A DNA stretch of 64,000 nucleotides from DATKHR01 sp036557365. Its GTDB lineage: Bacteria; Acidobacteriota; Vicinamibacteria; Vicinamibacterales; CAVVIG01. This document shows, piece after piece, positions 15,669-23,936 of the stretch. Under the pieces are notes generated by a model. That model was given only the letters and a program-made list of their open reading frames with translations. It was not told the origin of the DNA and did no database searches. Positions within the stretch are counted from its first letter, which is position 1. Every line of letters starts with the position of its first letter. The translations under genes and the position numbers were made by a program. The DNA lies in NCBI GenBank assembly GCA_036557365.1, contig DATBHR010000092.1, positions 248,001 through 312,000 of the forward strand, written 5' to 3'.

Positions 15669-17021
15669 ATGACGTCTTCATGCTCCGCTTTCCGATCCGC
15701 GTTCGCATGCGCGCTCACGGTCGCATGTTCGCTCGTCGCGGTATCGGGCGGCAGGCCAGTCGAGGCCATGGGAAAGCCTGGCGTCAACCCGGTACCGTGT
15801 CCCGCGCAGGAATGGCAATACACGGATCCGGCCTTCGATGCGATGGCCGGCGCGAAAGCATTCTCCGGCCGCTATGACGGCGGTCTGTACCGGATCGAAA
15901 TCCCCGACAACTGGAACGGAGAGCTCGTGCTGTACGCGCACGGCTTCGTCTCGAACGGAGGCACGCAGGGTTCGACGCTGCGCGCGCAGAACGACTCGAT
16001 TCGCGAACATTTGATAAAGGAAGGCTTCGCCTGGGCGGCGTCGAGTTACCGGTGCAACGGCTATGTGCCCGGCATCGGCCTGCTCGACACGATGGCGCTG
16101 GTCGATCTGTTCACGAAGTCGAACGCTGGCCGATCGCCGCGCCGGACGTATCTCACCGGCGTGTCGATGGGCGGACACGTCACGCTCCTCGGCATGCAGG
16201 AGTTTCCGACATCGTTTGCCGGCGGCCTCGCGATGTGTCCGGCCGGTCCCGAGCTCTTCGACTTCTTCGGCGCCGTCAGCGCCGCCGCCGAGGTCGTCAC
16301 CGGCGTGCAGTTTTCGCGCGACACGGTACAGGCCGACGTGGCGAAGATGTCCGAGCTGCTCGGCAAACCGCCGGAGTACACGGACAAAGGCCGCCAGCTC
16401 GCGAGCGTCGAGATCGAGATCAGCGGCGGACCGCGGCCGTTTGCGATGGAAGGTCTCGCGTCGCGGTTCCTGGCGAACATGAGCACGAGCCCGACGGCGC
16501 TCGTCGGCATCGAGACGCCGGTGAATCGCGCGCTCACCAATTCGCACGTGACCTACGCCATCGCGCCGGGCCTCGGCCTGACGGCGAACGATCTCAACGC
16601 GCGGGTCCGCCGCAAGCCCGCGGATCCCGAGATGCGAAATCCGAACGGACCGTACGAAGAAGTTGTTCCGTTCGACGGCAAGATCGAGCGTCCGACGCTG
16701 ACGATGCACGGGACCGGCGACCTGTTCGTACCGGTCTTCCTCGAGCAGAAACTGAAGCACGCGGTCGTGCAGGCGGGAAACCAGCGGCTGCTCGTGCAGC
16801 GGCTGTACCGCATCGGCGCGCACTGCCAGTTCAGCCAGCCCGAGCAGATCCGCGCCTTCGACGATCTCGTGAAGTGGGTGCGCGACGGCGCGCGGCCCGA
16901 CGGCGACGACGTCGATGGCGATCTTTCCGATGCCGGCCGGAAATTCACCACGCCGCTTCGCGATAACGATCCGGGACAGAGGGAGGTCTCTGCGCGCACC
17001 GCATCGCCGGCCGTGCGCTGA
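15669..17021 (+). CDS. Secreted alpha/beta hydrolase (esterase/lipase-like)
   Basis: About 450 aa from ATG 15669 with a signal peptide (FACALTVACSLVAVSGGRPVEA). The alpha/beta hydrolase signature is complete: ELVLYAHGFVSNGG (oxyanion strand), a TGVSMGGHVTLLG nucleophile elbow, a late acid strand LTMHGTGDLFVPVF and the His in YRIGAHCQFSQPEQI. A region of about 100 residues inserted after the nucleophile, including EVVTGVQFSRDTVQADVAKMSELLGKP, probably forms a lid. The two Cys residues in VPCPAQEW and SSYRCNGY may form a disulfide, in keeping with export. It should cleave an ester or a related bond outside the cytoplasm; the substrate is unknown. The last ~40 residues are polar and probably disordered. 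Confidence 0.85.
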   Translation: MTSSCSAFRSAFACALTVACSLVAVSGGRPVEAMGKPGVNPVPCPAQEWQYTDPAFDAMAGAKAFSGRYDGGLYRIEIPDNWNGELVLYAHGFVSNGGTQGSTLRAQNDSIREHLIKEGFAWAASSYRCNGYVPGIGLLDTMALVDLFTKSNAGRSPRRTYLTGVSMGGHVTLLGMQEFPTSFAGGLAMCPAGPELFDFFGAVSAAAEVVTGVQFSRDTVQADVAKMSELLGKPPEYTDKGRQLASVEIEISGGPRPFAMEGLASRFLANMSTSPTALVGIETPVNRALTNSHVTYAIAPGLGLTANDLNARVRRKPADPEMRNPNGPYEEVVPFDGKIERPTLTMHGTGDLFVPVFLEQKLKHAVVQAGNQRLLVQRLYRIGAHCQFSQPEQIRAFDDLVKWVRDGARPDGDDVDGDLSDAGRKFTTPLRDNDPGQREVSARTASPAVR

Positions 17022-17032
17022 TCGTCCTGAGC

Positions 17033-17063
17033 ACTTGACTTAGTGTTAATTTTATAGCAGCGT
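17033..17063 (+). promoter_or_regulatory. AT-rich island upstream of the first MacB-like permease
   Basis: In otherwise GC-rich DNA this 30-nt stretch holds TTGACT at 17035-17040 and TATAGC at 17053-17058. The spacing of 12 is too short for a standard sigma-70 promoter, so it is only a candidate promoter or regulator site for the permease gene at 17078. Confidence 0.3.
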
Positions 17064-17077
17064 AGCGGCAGCTGCGG

Positions 17078-19609
17078 ATGCTCGACGCGCTTCGACAGGA
17101 CCTCCGCTACGGGCTTCGCTCGTTCAGGAAGAGTCCCGGGTTCACCATCGTCGCCGTTGCGACGCTCGCCGTGGGCATTGGCGCGGCGACGGCCATCTAC
17201 ACCGTCGTCGACGCCATCCTGCTGCAGCCGCTGCCATTTCCTGACGCCGATCGGCTCGTGCGCGTCGTGGAAAACGTTCCCTTCATCGACGCCGCTCGAC
17301 CGCCGGCGCAGCGTGGCGTGACCTATCCCGAGTTCCTCGAGTGGCGGGCGCGGACGAAAACGCTCACGAACCCGGTCGCGCTGATTGCGATGGCGCAGCG
17401 ATCGGTGCAGACGCCCAATGGAACCGCACGAGTGTTCGGCGTCATGACGTCGGGCAGTACATTCAGGCTGCTTGGTGTTCACGCGCTGCTCGGCCGGACG
17501 CTCCTGCCCGATGACGATGCCGATCCGAACGTCGCGGTGCTGTCGTACGACGCCTGGAAGCGGCTGTTTCAGGGCGACCCTCACATCGTCGGCAAGGGCT
17601 TTGAGATTCGCGCGCCGGGCACCGTTGCGCGAGTCATGACGGCTGTCGGTGTCCTCGAGCGCGAGATCGAGAATCCGTCCGGTATCTCGGATTTCTACAC
17701 GCCGATCGCCCTCGATCCGGCCCGGCCGCCACCGTTCGTTCAGATGATCGGCCGCCTTCAGCGCGGCGTGTCGCTGCAGACAGCCAACGACGAGGCGAAC
17801 GTCATCGGCGCGGCCGTCCGTCCGCCGAGACCGGCCGACGCGCCACCGCTCGCCGTGCCGCGATTCGAGGTCCAGGGGCTGAAGGATCGCCTCGTCCAGC
17901 CGATGCGGCCCGCGTTGCGTGTCCTGCTTGCCGCTGTCGGCGTCGTGCTCTTGATCGTCTGCGCGAACGTGGCGAACCTGCTGCTCGCGCGCGGCACCGC
18001 CCGCCAGCGCGAGATGGCAGTGCGGTTCGGGCTCGGCGCCACGCGTGCGCGGCTCGTCCGGCAGATTCTGACGGAATGCCTGATGCTCGCCGTCGTCGGC
18101 GGCGTACTCGGAACGCTCCTCGCGAGCCTCGGCGTGATGCTGATGGCGCGGCTCGGAACCATCGAAGCGCCGGGACTTTTTCGTCTCGTGTTCGGCGCGA
18201 CGATTCTGCCGCGCGCGGCCGAAGTCGCCGTCGATGTGCGGATGCTCCGCATCGCGGTTGCGACGACGGCCATCGCCAGCGTTGTGTTCGGCGTGCTGCC
18301 GGCGCTCCATTTGTCGAACGCCGGTCAACTTCAAGCGATGGGATTACGTAGCGCCCGTACTGGACGCAGCGAGTCGCGTCTTCGCGCCGCTCTGGTGATT
18401 GGACAGCTGACGCTTGCGACCGTTCTGCTCGTCGGCGCCGGGCTCCTCATCCACAGCTTCGCCCGCCTCTCCGTCGTCGACATGGGCTACGACCCGTCGA
18501 ACGTCGCCGCCGCGCAGCTCGTGTTTCCGGCCGACTATTCGATCGCCAGGAAATCAGAGACCATCGCGTCGCTGCTGGATGGCATTCGCGCGATTCCGGC
18601 AGTCAAAGCCGCGGGATTTTCACGCGCCGGCTTTCTCATCTCCGAGGAGCTGGTGATCGGCACCATCGTTCCCCAGGGACGGACGCTCGCTGAGATGCGC
18701 GCCGAGGCGTCGCGGCCGCGCGTACGGTCCGTCAGCCACGACTATCTCCGCGCGTTGAACGTCCGGATCCTCGAAGGCCGTGGCCTGCAGGAGAGTGATG
18801 GGGCGAATGCGCTGCCAGCGCTCGTGATCAACCGCACCGTGGCGCGACGCCTCTTCTCCGCGGGCAATTCCGTCGGCCAATTCGTGGACTGGTATCCGCT
18901 GAACAAGGGCGGCGCTGTCCAGGCGCAGATCGTCGGCGTGAGTGACGACGTGCACAACACGACACCGGACCGCGAACCCTTTGCCGAAATCTTCGTCGAT
19001 TACCGGCAGCTGCTCGCGGTCGAGCAGAAGTGGGGCGATTCCGCGCAGCAGCAGGATGTGAACGCGATTGGATTTCTCTCGTTCGCGATCCGCACGACGC
19101 AGGATCCCGCAGCGACGATTCCCGCCATCAGCCGTGCGATCCGTTCGATCGACGGCGATGTCGGTATCGAGTCGATCCTGCCGATGGAGCGGCTTGCGGC
19201 CGGCAACCTCGCGCGCCAGCGCTTCTATACGCTGATGCTCACGATCTTCGCCGCGGTCGCCGCGTTTCTTGCCGCGATCGGGATTTACGGCGTGCTCGCG
19301 TACGGGGTGATCCAGCGGACGCAGGAAATCGGCATCCGCATGGCGCTCGGCGCGCAACGCATTCAGGTTCTCGCGCTGATCCTTCGAAAGGGCGCCGCGC
19401 TGACAGCGCTCGGAATCGGTCTCGGACTCGCGGCAGCGGCGGCATCGACACGATTGCTGCAGGGACTCCTATTCGGCATCACGCCCCTCGATCCCTCCAC
19501 GTTCGCGGCCGTCGCAGCTCTCTTCGGACTGGTCGCCGCGCTCGCGTCGTTCGTCCCGGCGCGTCGCGCGACGCGCGTCGATCCGATGGTGGCGTTGCGC
19601 GCGGAATAA
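17078..19609 (+). CDS. MacB/FtsX-type ABC permease, acidobacterial long form (two FtsX domains)
   Basis: 843 aa. It starts with LRQDLRYGLRSFRKSPGFTIVAVATLAVGIGAATAIYTVVDAILL, the signature of the duplicated permeases common in Acidobacteriota. A periplasmic MacB-like domain (about 50-270) follows, then an FtsX domain with three helices (ALRVLLAAVGVVLLIVCANVANLLLARG; LMLAVVGGVLGTLLASLGV; MLRIAVATTAIASVVFGVLPAL), a second periplasmic domain (about 430-680) and a second FtsX domain ending VPARRATRVDPMVALRAE. Eight helices are expected. MacB-type permeases couple cytoplasmic ATP hydrolysis to periplasmic transport or mechanical work. No ATPase gene is adjacent, so it must pair with an ATPase encoded elsewhere. 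Cargo unknown. Confidence 0.9.
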   Translation: MLDALRQDLRYGLRSFRKSPGFTIVAVATLAVGIGAATAIYTVVDAILLQPLPFPDADRLVRVVENVPFIDAARPPAQRGVTYPEFLEWRARTKTLTNPVALIAMAQRSVQTPNGTARVFGVMTSGSTFRLLGVHALLGRTLLPDDDADPNVAVLSYDAWKRLFQGDPHIVGKGFEIRAPGTVARVMTAVGVLEREIENPSGISDFYTPIALDPARPPPFVQMIGRLQRGVSLQTANDEANVIGAAVRPPRPADAPPLAVPRFEVQGLKDRLVQPMRPALRVLLAAVGVVLLIVCANVANLLLARGTARQREMAVRFGLGATRARLVRQILTECLMLAVVGGVLGTLLASLGVMLMARLGTIEAPGLFRLVFGATILPRAAEVAVDVRMLRIAVATTAIASVVFGVLPALHLSNAGQLQAMGLRSARTGRSESRLRAALVIGQLTLATVLLVGAGLLIHSFARLSVVDMGYDPSNVAAAQLVFPADYSIARKSETIASLLDGIRAIPAVKAAGFSRAGFLISEELVIGTIVPQGRTLAEMRAEASRPRVRSVSHDYLRALNVRILEGRGLQESDGANALPALVINRTVARRLFSAGNSVGQFVDWYPLNKGGAVQAQIVGVSDDVHNTTPDREPFAEIFVDYRQLLAVEQKWGDSAQQQDVNAIGFLSFAIRTTQDPAATIPAISRAIRSIDGDVGIESILPMERLAAGNLARQRFYTLMLTIFAAVAAFLAAIGIYGVLAYGVIQRTQEIGIRMALGAQRIQVLALILRKGAALTALGIGLGLAAAAASTRLLQGLLFGITPLDPSTFAAVAALFGLVAALASFVPARRATRVDPMVALRAE

Positions 19610-19618
19610 TTCAGCAGG

Positions 19619-19786
19619 CTACCGCAGCTTCCGTCCATAGATCGCCACGCTTCCCACGCCCAGGGCGATGAGGACCGTCACCGTCGCCTCCATCAGATGC
19701 GTGCCGTTGGCGCCCGATGAAACAGCAATCGCCAGCGCGCCGAGAAAAGCGATGCCGCACAGCAGCGCGGTGAAATTGAAGTGCAT
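19619..19786 (-). CDS. Small two-helix membrane protein (55 aa)
   Basis: A 55-codon frame running from ATG 19786 to TAG 19619 encodes MHFNFTALLCGIAFLGALAI... with a second hydrophobic helix (MEATVTVLIALGVGSVAIYG) and a basic end GRKLR. The two helices, the short polar turn SSGANGTH and natural high-GC codon use support a real gene, though no strong ribosome-binding site is seen. It converges on the MacB-like permease gene, 9 bp from its stop. No family is recognised; small helical-hairpin proteins often act as membrane-complex subunits or regulators, but that is only a general possibility. Confidence 0.6.
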   Translation of the reverse strand: MHFNFTALLCGIAFLGALAIAVSSGANGTHLMEATVTVLIALGVGSVAIYGRKLR

Positions 19787-19861
19787 GACATCAGGATAGC
19801 GCTTTCAATGCGGGCCGGATACCAATGGACCCGATGGCGCCCGAGTCACGTGAGGCTGATT

Positions 19862-19888
19862 GGAGCGAGCGGCCAGGCCGCCCGCTCC
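19862..19888 (-). terminator. GC-rich hairpin downstream of the DUF5818-like gene
   Basis: GGAGCGAGCGGCC and GGCCGCCCGCTCC are inverted copies (one mismatch) separated by a single A, giving an ~11-bp GC-rich stem with a tight loop. It lies 25 bp beyond the stop of the minus-strand gene at 19913, a terminator position, but without a following U-run. Confidence 0.45.
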
Positions 19889-19912
19889 GAAGTCGAACGT
19901 CGCCGCAGGGTG

Positions 19913-20410
19913 CTACTGCGAGCAGCTGTCGGCGATGACCTTGCCGGACTCGACGCGGAACCCAATCGACGGATCCGCAGCGCTCGGTGCGGGGCTCGAC
20001 TTGTCGATCGTGCCCGTCAGCTCGAGCTTCTTCCCGACGTGCGGTGCGAGCGCCGTCGGATTGGCGATCAAACGATACGTTGACGCGGATGACGTCGACG
20101 GCTCGGCGCCTGTTGCGGCTGTCGCGCCTGACGACGGGTGTGCAACATCTGTGAGTAGAAATTTCGCATCGGGATTCACGGCCGAGGCGCCCGGAGGCGT
20201 CGTGGTTCCCGCCGTGCCTGCCGTGCCCGTCGGACTCGAGACGTCGGTTGCCGACGGCGGAGCGGCCTTCAGACAGCCGGTGATCGTGATCTTGTCGGTG
20301 CTCGTCGCGCTGGTCTGCGGCGTTTGGGGTGCCTGCGTTTGCGCCATGACCGCAGCGGTTGCGAAGGCGACCACCGCAGCACATGTTCCGGTCCAGATTC
20401 GGTTCTTCAT
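19913..20410 (-). CDS. Secreted DUF5818-like protein
   Basis: 165 aa from the ATG at 20410, chosen because GGAGG lies 5 nt upstream and it gives a signal peptide (MKNRIWTGTCAAVVAFATAAVMAQT). After an Ala/Thr/Pro-rich stretch, the strand pattern DKITITGCLKA ... KFLLTDVAH ... TYRLIANPTALAPHVGKKLELTGTID ... IGFRVESGKVIADSC fits the small OB-like DUF5818 domain found in secreted acidobacterial proteins. Two Cys (ITGCLK and near the C-terminus) could form a disulfide. Function unknown, probably periplasmic. A hairpin follows the gene. Confidence 0.75.
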   Translation of the reverse strand: MKNRIWTGTCAAVVAFATAAVMAQTQAPQTPQTSATSTDKITITGCLKAAPPSATDVSSPTGTAGTAGTTTPPGASAVNPDAKFLLTDVAHPSSGATAATGAEPSTSSASTYRLIANPTALAPHVGKKLELTGTIDKSSPAPSAADPSIGFRVESGKVIADSCSQ

Positions 20411-20515
20411 GCGTCCTCCACGAGCGACCCGCGCTGCAACGATTGGGCCGCGCATGGCTCGGCCGTTCTCAACTGGCAAAAACCGCAGCAGTGTTCGGTT
20501 TTCTGACTGCGCCGA

Positions 20516-21071
20516 TCAGCGCCGTTCACGCGACCATTCGCCGACGGCGATCGCCACGAGCACCACAAGGATTCCGCCCGGCACGATGGCCGCGAACAGC
20601 TGACCGAACGACGCCCACACCGTGACGGCGCCGATCGTCGTGGCGATGAGAAGCAGGAGGCCGACCAGCCGTCACGTATCCGCCGGCGCGATGCACGCGC
20701 TGCCACAGCTGCACGTTCGCGAGCGTCCGCGCGGTCCGCACGCCGACCGCAACGTTCGGCCGCGTGCGCGGCAACAGGTTGCCGACTGCGAGGAGGAGAA
20801 TGCCGAACAACACGACCACCACGCGACCTGCAGACGGCTGGAGGCCGACGTCCGCGAGCGCGCGCGTCAGGTCGAGCATCACCAGGGTGTGCAGCGCGAC
20901 GACGAACAGCGTCGTCCGCAGCACGATGGCGTGATACGTCGACTCGAACGCGCCGTTGCCTGTCCGGACGCGATCGATCGCCTGGTCCGCGATTTCGCCG
21001 GACGTGCGCGGCCCGCTGCGAAGGAAGTCGAGGATCTGGCGGCGAGTCTCGTCGGCGAGCGCCTGGAACAC
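20516..21071 (-). pseudogene. Decayed sdpR-sdpI locus: ArsR-type N-terminus fused to the C-terminal half of an SdpI-like protein, with a frameshift
   Basis: The frame begins FQALADETRRQILDFLRSGPRTSGEIADQ, the first ~30 residues of an ArsR/SdpR-type repressor. Without the recognition helix it passes straight into TYHAIVLRTTLFVVALHTLVML...VVVVLFGILLLAVGNLLPRTRPN...VGVRTARTLAN...WQRVHRAGGYV, the second half of an SdpI-family membrane protein. Near 20670 the reading frame shifts by one: continuing in the neighbouring frame restores GLLLLIATTIGAVTVWASF and a hydrophobic tail ending EWSRERR at a TGA at 20516. So an internal deletion has joined two genes, and a frameshift has broken the product. In Bacillus, SdpI/SdpR give immunity to a killing peptide and regulate it; here neither part should work. 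Confidence 0.75.
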
Positions 21072-21100
21072 CGCATTCGAGGGCCGCTTCTTCTGCGCTC

Positions 21101-21673
21101 TTATGGCCTCGGCGGCGTGCTTCGGGCCGTCGACGGAGGGACGTGGCCCTTCAGCCGCATGTACACGACCATGTTGCCGTAATGTTCGTTGTTGTGGGCC
21201 GTGTTGAACATCAGGACGGCGCCGCGGGAGCTCTGTCGGTCGTTTCGCGAACTGAGCTTCACGAGCTGACCGAAGCTGGCATCGGTCGTCGACCCGTAGG
21301 CATCGTCGCAGGCGGCGAGCGAGTCGTTCAGCGCTTTTACGAGCGTGTCCTTGCTCGCGACTTTCTCGTAGTTCGTCGTCGACTGCGGACGCTCGCCCTT
21401 CGCGAGCGCGCAGAAGAAGAAGTTCGTGTTCACCACGTGCCCGACGAGTTCCGCGAAGCTGCGGACCTCGGGCGTGGGCTTGAACGCGTACTCGTCTGCA
21501 GACATGGCAGCGGCGGCTTCCGCGAGATCCCGCCGGATCGTCGCAAACATCGCCTTCGTCGTCGCCGCCATCGACGGCGACAGCGAGTCGTCGTAAAAGG
21601 CTCCGGTCGTTTGCGCTGCGGCCGAAGCGACGAAGAGCGCGAGGATGGCAAGGGTCAGGGTGAAGTGACGCAT
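21101..21673 (-). CDS. DinB-family protein with signal peptide
   Basis: 190 aa: signal peptide (MRHFTLTLAILALFVASAAAQ) then a four-helix DinB/YfiT-like bundle. The probable metal-ligand histidines are in SFAELVGHVVNTNFFFC and in FNTAHNNEHYGNMVVYMRL. Helices read TTKAMFATIRRDLAEAAAAM and LVKALNDSLAACDDAYG. DinB-like proteins are often thiol-dependent S-transferases or metal enzymes; export of one is not common but occurs in Acidobacteriota. It lies 30 bp upstream of the decayed sdpR-sdpI locus on the same strand, so they may once have formed an operon. Confidence 0.85.
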   Translation of the reverse strand: MRHFTLTLAILALFVASAAAQTTGAFYDDSLSPSMAATTKAMFATIRRDLAEAAAAMSADEYAFKPTPEVRSFAELVGHVVNTNFFFCALAKGERPQSTTNYEKVASKDTLVKALNDSLAACDDAYGSTTDASFGQLVKLSSRNDRQSSRGAVLMFNTAHNNEHYGNMVVYMRLKGHVPPSTARSTPPRP

Positions 21674-21704
21674 GGACGTGCTCCTCGATGCGAGCGAGCC
21701 TTAC

Positions 21705-22967
21705 TCACCGGCCGGACGTGGCTGTGCGTTCCTCCGGCGGCGCGACGGACCTGAATGCGCGATACAGCAGGAGATCGTACGCGATCTTCAGCGCCCCCGC
21801 GAAGAAGAACAGGTAGTTCATCCAGGATGGACGCGCGAGGAGGAAGCCGGCGAAGAGCGGACTGATCGCCGCGCCCGTCGTCCGCGCCACACCGGTCACG
21901 CCTGCTGCCGCCGATCGTTCCTCCGGTTTGACGACGGCCATCGTGTAGGATTGCCGCGTCGGCACGTCCATCTGACTGATGCTGAATCTCACGAGCAGGA
22001 CGGCTGCGGCGAGCGGCCACGTCGGCATCAGCGGCACGATCATCAGCAGCACATTCGACGGCAGGTGCGTCACGACCATCGTCTTGAGGAGACCGATCCG
22101 CTTCGCGAGGCGTGACGCGACCAAAGCCGATATGCCGGCGAGGACGTTGGCGCCGAAAAACAGCAGACCGAGACGTTCGAGATCCACGCCGAAACGCAGA
22201 TAGAACCAGTAGGCAGCGAAACTCTGCACGACGAAGCCGCCGCCGAATGCGTCGAGCGCGAAGAGCGCGGAGAGCTTGAAGACAACGCGGCTCGAGCTGC
22301 CGAGCGCCGCGAGCGTCCATCCCGGCCGCCGCTCGGCGCGCGGGACAGGTCCGCGCGTGACTTCAGCGGCGGAGGTGACGCGCGCGAACGCCAGCGCCAG
22401 CACGATGCCGGCGCACGCATACAGGACGACGACGACGCGATAGCTGTCGACGGGCGCGAGGCTGCGCTGCAATCGCGTCGTGACGATGCCGGCCGTCAAC
22501 GCGCCGAGCGCCGTCGCGACCGCACCGAAGAGCGTGTACCACGCGAACACGTCGGTGCGCGATCGCTCGTCGACGACGTGCGCGAGCGCCGCCTGTTCGA
22601 TCGGAAGGAAAGGACCGACCTCGTTTCCGCTCGGGCTGATGACGCCGATAGTCCCCGCGACGAGGAGCAGCCAGAACTGGTGCGTAAAGGCGAAGGCGAC
22701 GCCGGCGGCTACCATCAGGGCTGCGCCAGCGATCAGCATCCGCCGGCGGCCCACGCGGTCGGCGCGCGTCGTGATGAACAGCGAGACGCACGTGTCGCCG
22801 ACGAGCGTGAGCGTCAGCAGCAGGCCGATTTGCGACTCGCTCAGGCCGAGGCCGACGAGATAGAACACAAGGACCACTGACAGAGCGCCGTATGCCAGCA
22901 GCCGGACGAACCGCGTCAGGAAGAGGAGTTTCGCGTCGAGCGTCAGCTGCTGAAAGGGCCCAGGCAC
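21705..22967 (-). CDS. Major facilitator superfamily transporter
   Basis: 420 aa with about 12 hydrophobic helices. The motif-A-like loop between helices 2 and 3 is present (TTRADRVGRRRML), and helix 4-5 carries GNEVGPFLPIEQAALAHVV. The second half shows the usual repeat (FFGANVLAGISALVASRLAKRIGLLKTMVV). It should be a proton-coupled drug or metabolite transporter of the inner membrane. The QAALAHVVDERSRTDVFAWYTLFGAVATALGAL stretch resembles the unassigned MFS group found next to hydrolases. It is divergent from an alpha/beta hydrolase gene with which it may share a control region. Confidence 0.88.
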   Translation of the reverse strand: MPGPFQQLTLDAKLLFLTRFVRLLAYGALSVVLVFYLVGLGLSESQIGLLLTLTLVGDTCVSLFITTRADRVGRRRMLIAGAALMVAAGVAFAFTHQFWLLLVAGTIGVISPSGNEVGPFLPIEQAALAHVVDERSRTDVFAWYTLFGAVATALGALTAGIVTTRLQRSLAPVDSYRVVVVLYACAGIVLALAFARVTSAAEVTRGPVPRAERRPGWTLAALGSSSRVVFKLSALFALDAFGGGFVVQSFAAYWFYLRFGVDLERLGLLFFGANVLAGISALVASRLAKRIGLLKTMVVTHLPSNVLLMIVPLMPTWPLAAAVLLVRFSISQMDVPTRQSYTMAVVKPEERSAAAGVTGVARTTGAAISPLFAGFLLARPSWMNYLFFFAGALKIAYDLLLYRAFRSVAPPEERTATSGR

Positions 22968-23022
22968 GTCGGGTCAGCGTCCACGTCCACTGTACCGCGG
23001 CGTCCACGGACCGCGAAGACGG

Positions 23023-23054
23023 CATGTCGATCGCGGCCGACGCCGTTCGACATG
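23023..23054. promoter_or_regulatory. Inverted repeat between divergent MFS and hydrolase genes
   Basis: CATGTCGA (23023-23030) and TCGACATG (23047-23054) are perfect 8-bp inverted copies with centres 24 bp apart, in the 100-bp divergent intergenic region. It could be a regulator binding site for both genes; no regulator gene is adjacent. Confidence 0.35.
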
Positions 23055-23067
23055 TATGGAGAAGAGG

Positions 23068-23868
23068 ATGAGCGCCATGCCACACACCACGTCTGCGGAC
23101 GGAACGACGATTGCCTTCAGCACCACCGGAAGCGGACCTGCCGTGATTCTCGTCGACGGTGCGCTCTGCCATCGGCGCTTCGGCCCAAGCGGCGCGGTGG
23201 CGAAGGCCCTCGCTGATCGCTTCACCGTGTTCACCTATGACCGGCGGGGACGCGGAGAGAGCGCCAACACGCCATCCACACCCGATCGCGAGGTCGAGGA
23301 TCTCGCCGCCGTGATTGAAGCGGCCGGTGGCTCGGCGTACGTCTGCGGCGTGTCGTCGGGCGCCGCGCTCGCGCTCGAAGCGGCAAATCGCGGCGTGCGG
23401 ATTCGCAAGCTTGCCCTCTACGAGGCGCCGCTCATCGTGGACGCCGCGCGGGAGCCGATCGGGCCGGAATATCTGGCGCAGCTCAGAGCGCTCGTTGCCG
23501 AAGATCGGCGGAGCGATGCCGTCAGGCTGTTCATGAAGGCGGTCCAGGTGCCGGCGATCTTCGTCGCACTGATGCGGCTGATGCCGTCGTGGTCCTCGAT
23601 GAAAGCCGCCGCGCCGACGCTCGTCAACGACGTCGCGCTCGTCGAACCGTACTGGCGTGGGAAGGCGCTCCCGGCTGATCGATGGTCGGCTGTTGCCGTC
23701 CCGACGCTCGTGCTGGACGGCGGAAAGAGTCCCGCCTGGATGAGAAACGCGCAGCACGCGCTCGCGTCGGTCGTTCCTCATGCGACGAGCCGGACGCTCG
23801 ACGGCCAGACGCACATGGTCAGCGCCAAAGCGCTGGCGCCCGTGCTGGCGGAGTTCTTCGCCGGCTGA
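23068..23868 (+). CDS. Alpha/beta hydrolase
   Basis: 266 aa counted from the ATG at 23068, preceded by GGAGAAGAGG; ATGs at 23056 and 23077 are alternatives. The fold elements are clear: AVILVDGALCHRRFGPSG (oxyanion region), FTVFTYDRRGRGES, nucleophile elbow VCGVSSGAALALEAA (Ser in GVSSG), acid strand VPTLVLDGGKSP and the terminal His in LDGQTHMVSAK. There is no signal peptide, so it is cytoplasmic. It resembles the hydrolases annotated near MFS genes and PadR/ArsR regulators in soil bacteria. Substrate unknown. It is transcribed divergently from the MFS transporter. Confidence 0.87.
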   Translation: MSAMPHTTSADGTTIAFSTTGSGPAVILVDGALCHRRFGPSGAVAKALADRFTVFTYDRRGRGESANTPSTPDREVEDLAAVIEAAGGSAYVCGVSSGAALALEAANRGVRIRKLALYEAPLIVDAAREPIGPEYLAQLRALVAEDRRSDAVRLFMKAVQVPAIFVALMRLMPSWSSMKAAAPTLVNDVALVEPYWRGKALPADRWSAVAVPTLVLDGGKSPAWMRNAQHALASVVPHATSRTLDGQTHMVSAKALAPVLAEFFAG

Positions 23869-23936
23869 TCGGCAGGTGAACGCGCGGGCGGGACGCGTTC
23901 ATCTTGGTGTCATGTGCGGATCGCTACACTTCCCGC

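Noticed and set aside
16553..18334. 593-codon minus-strand frame opposite the hydrolase and permease genes
   Set aside because: Spans two unrelated real genes and the gap between them; charged low-complexity translation only.
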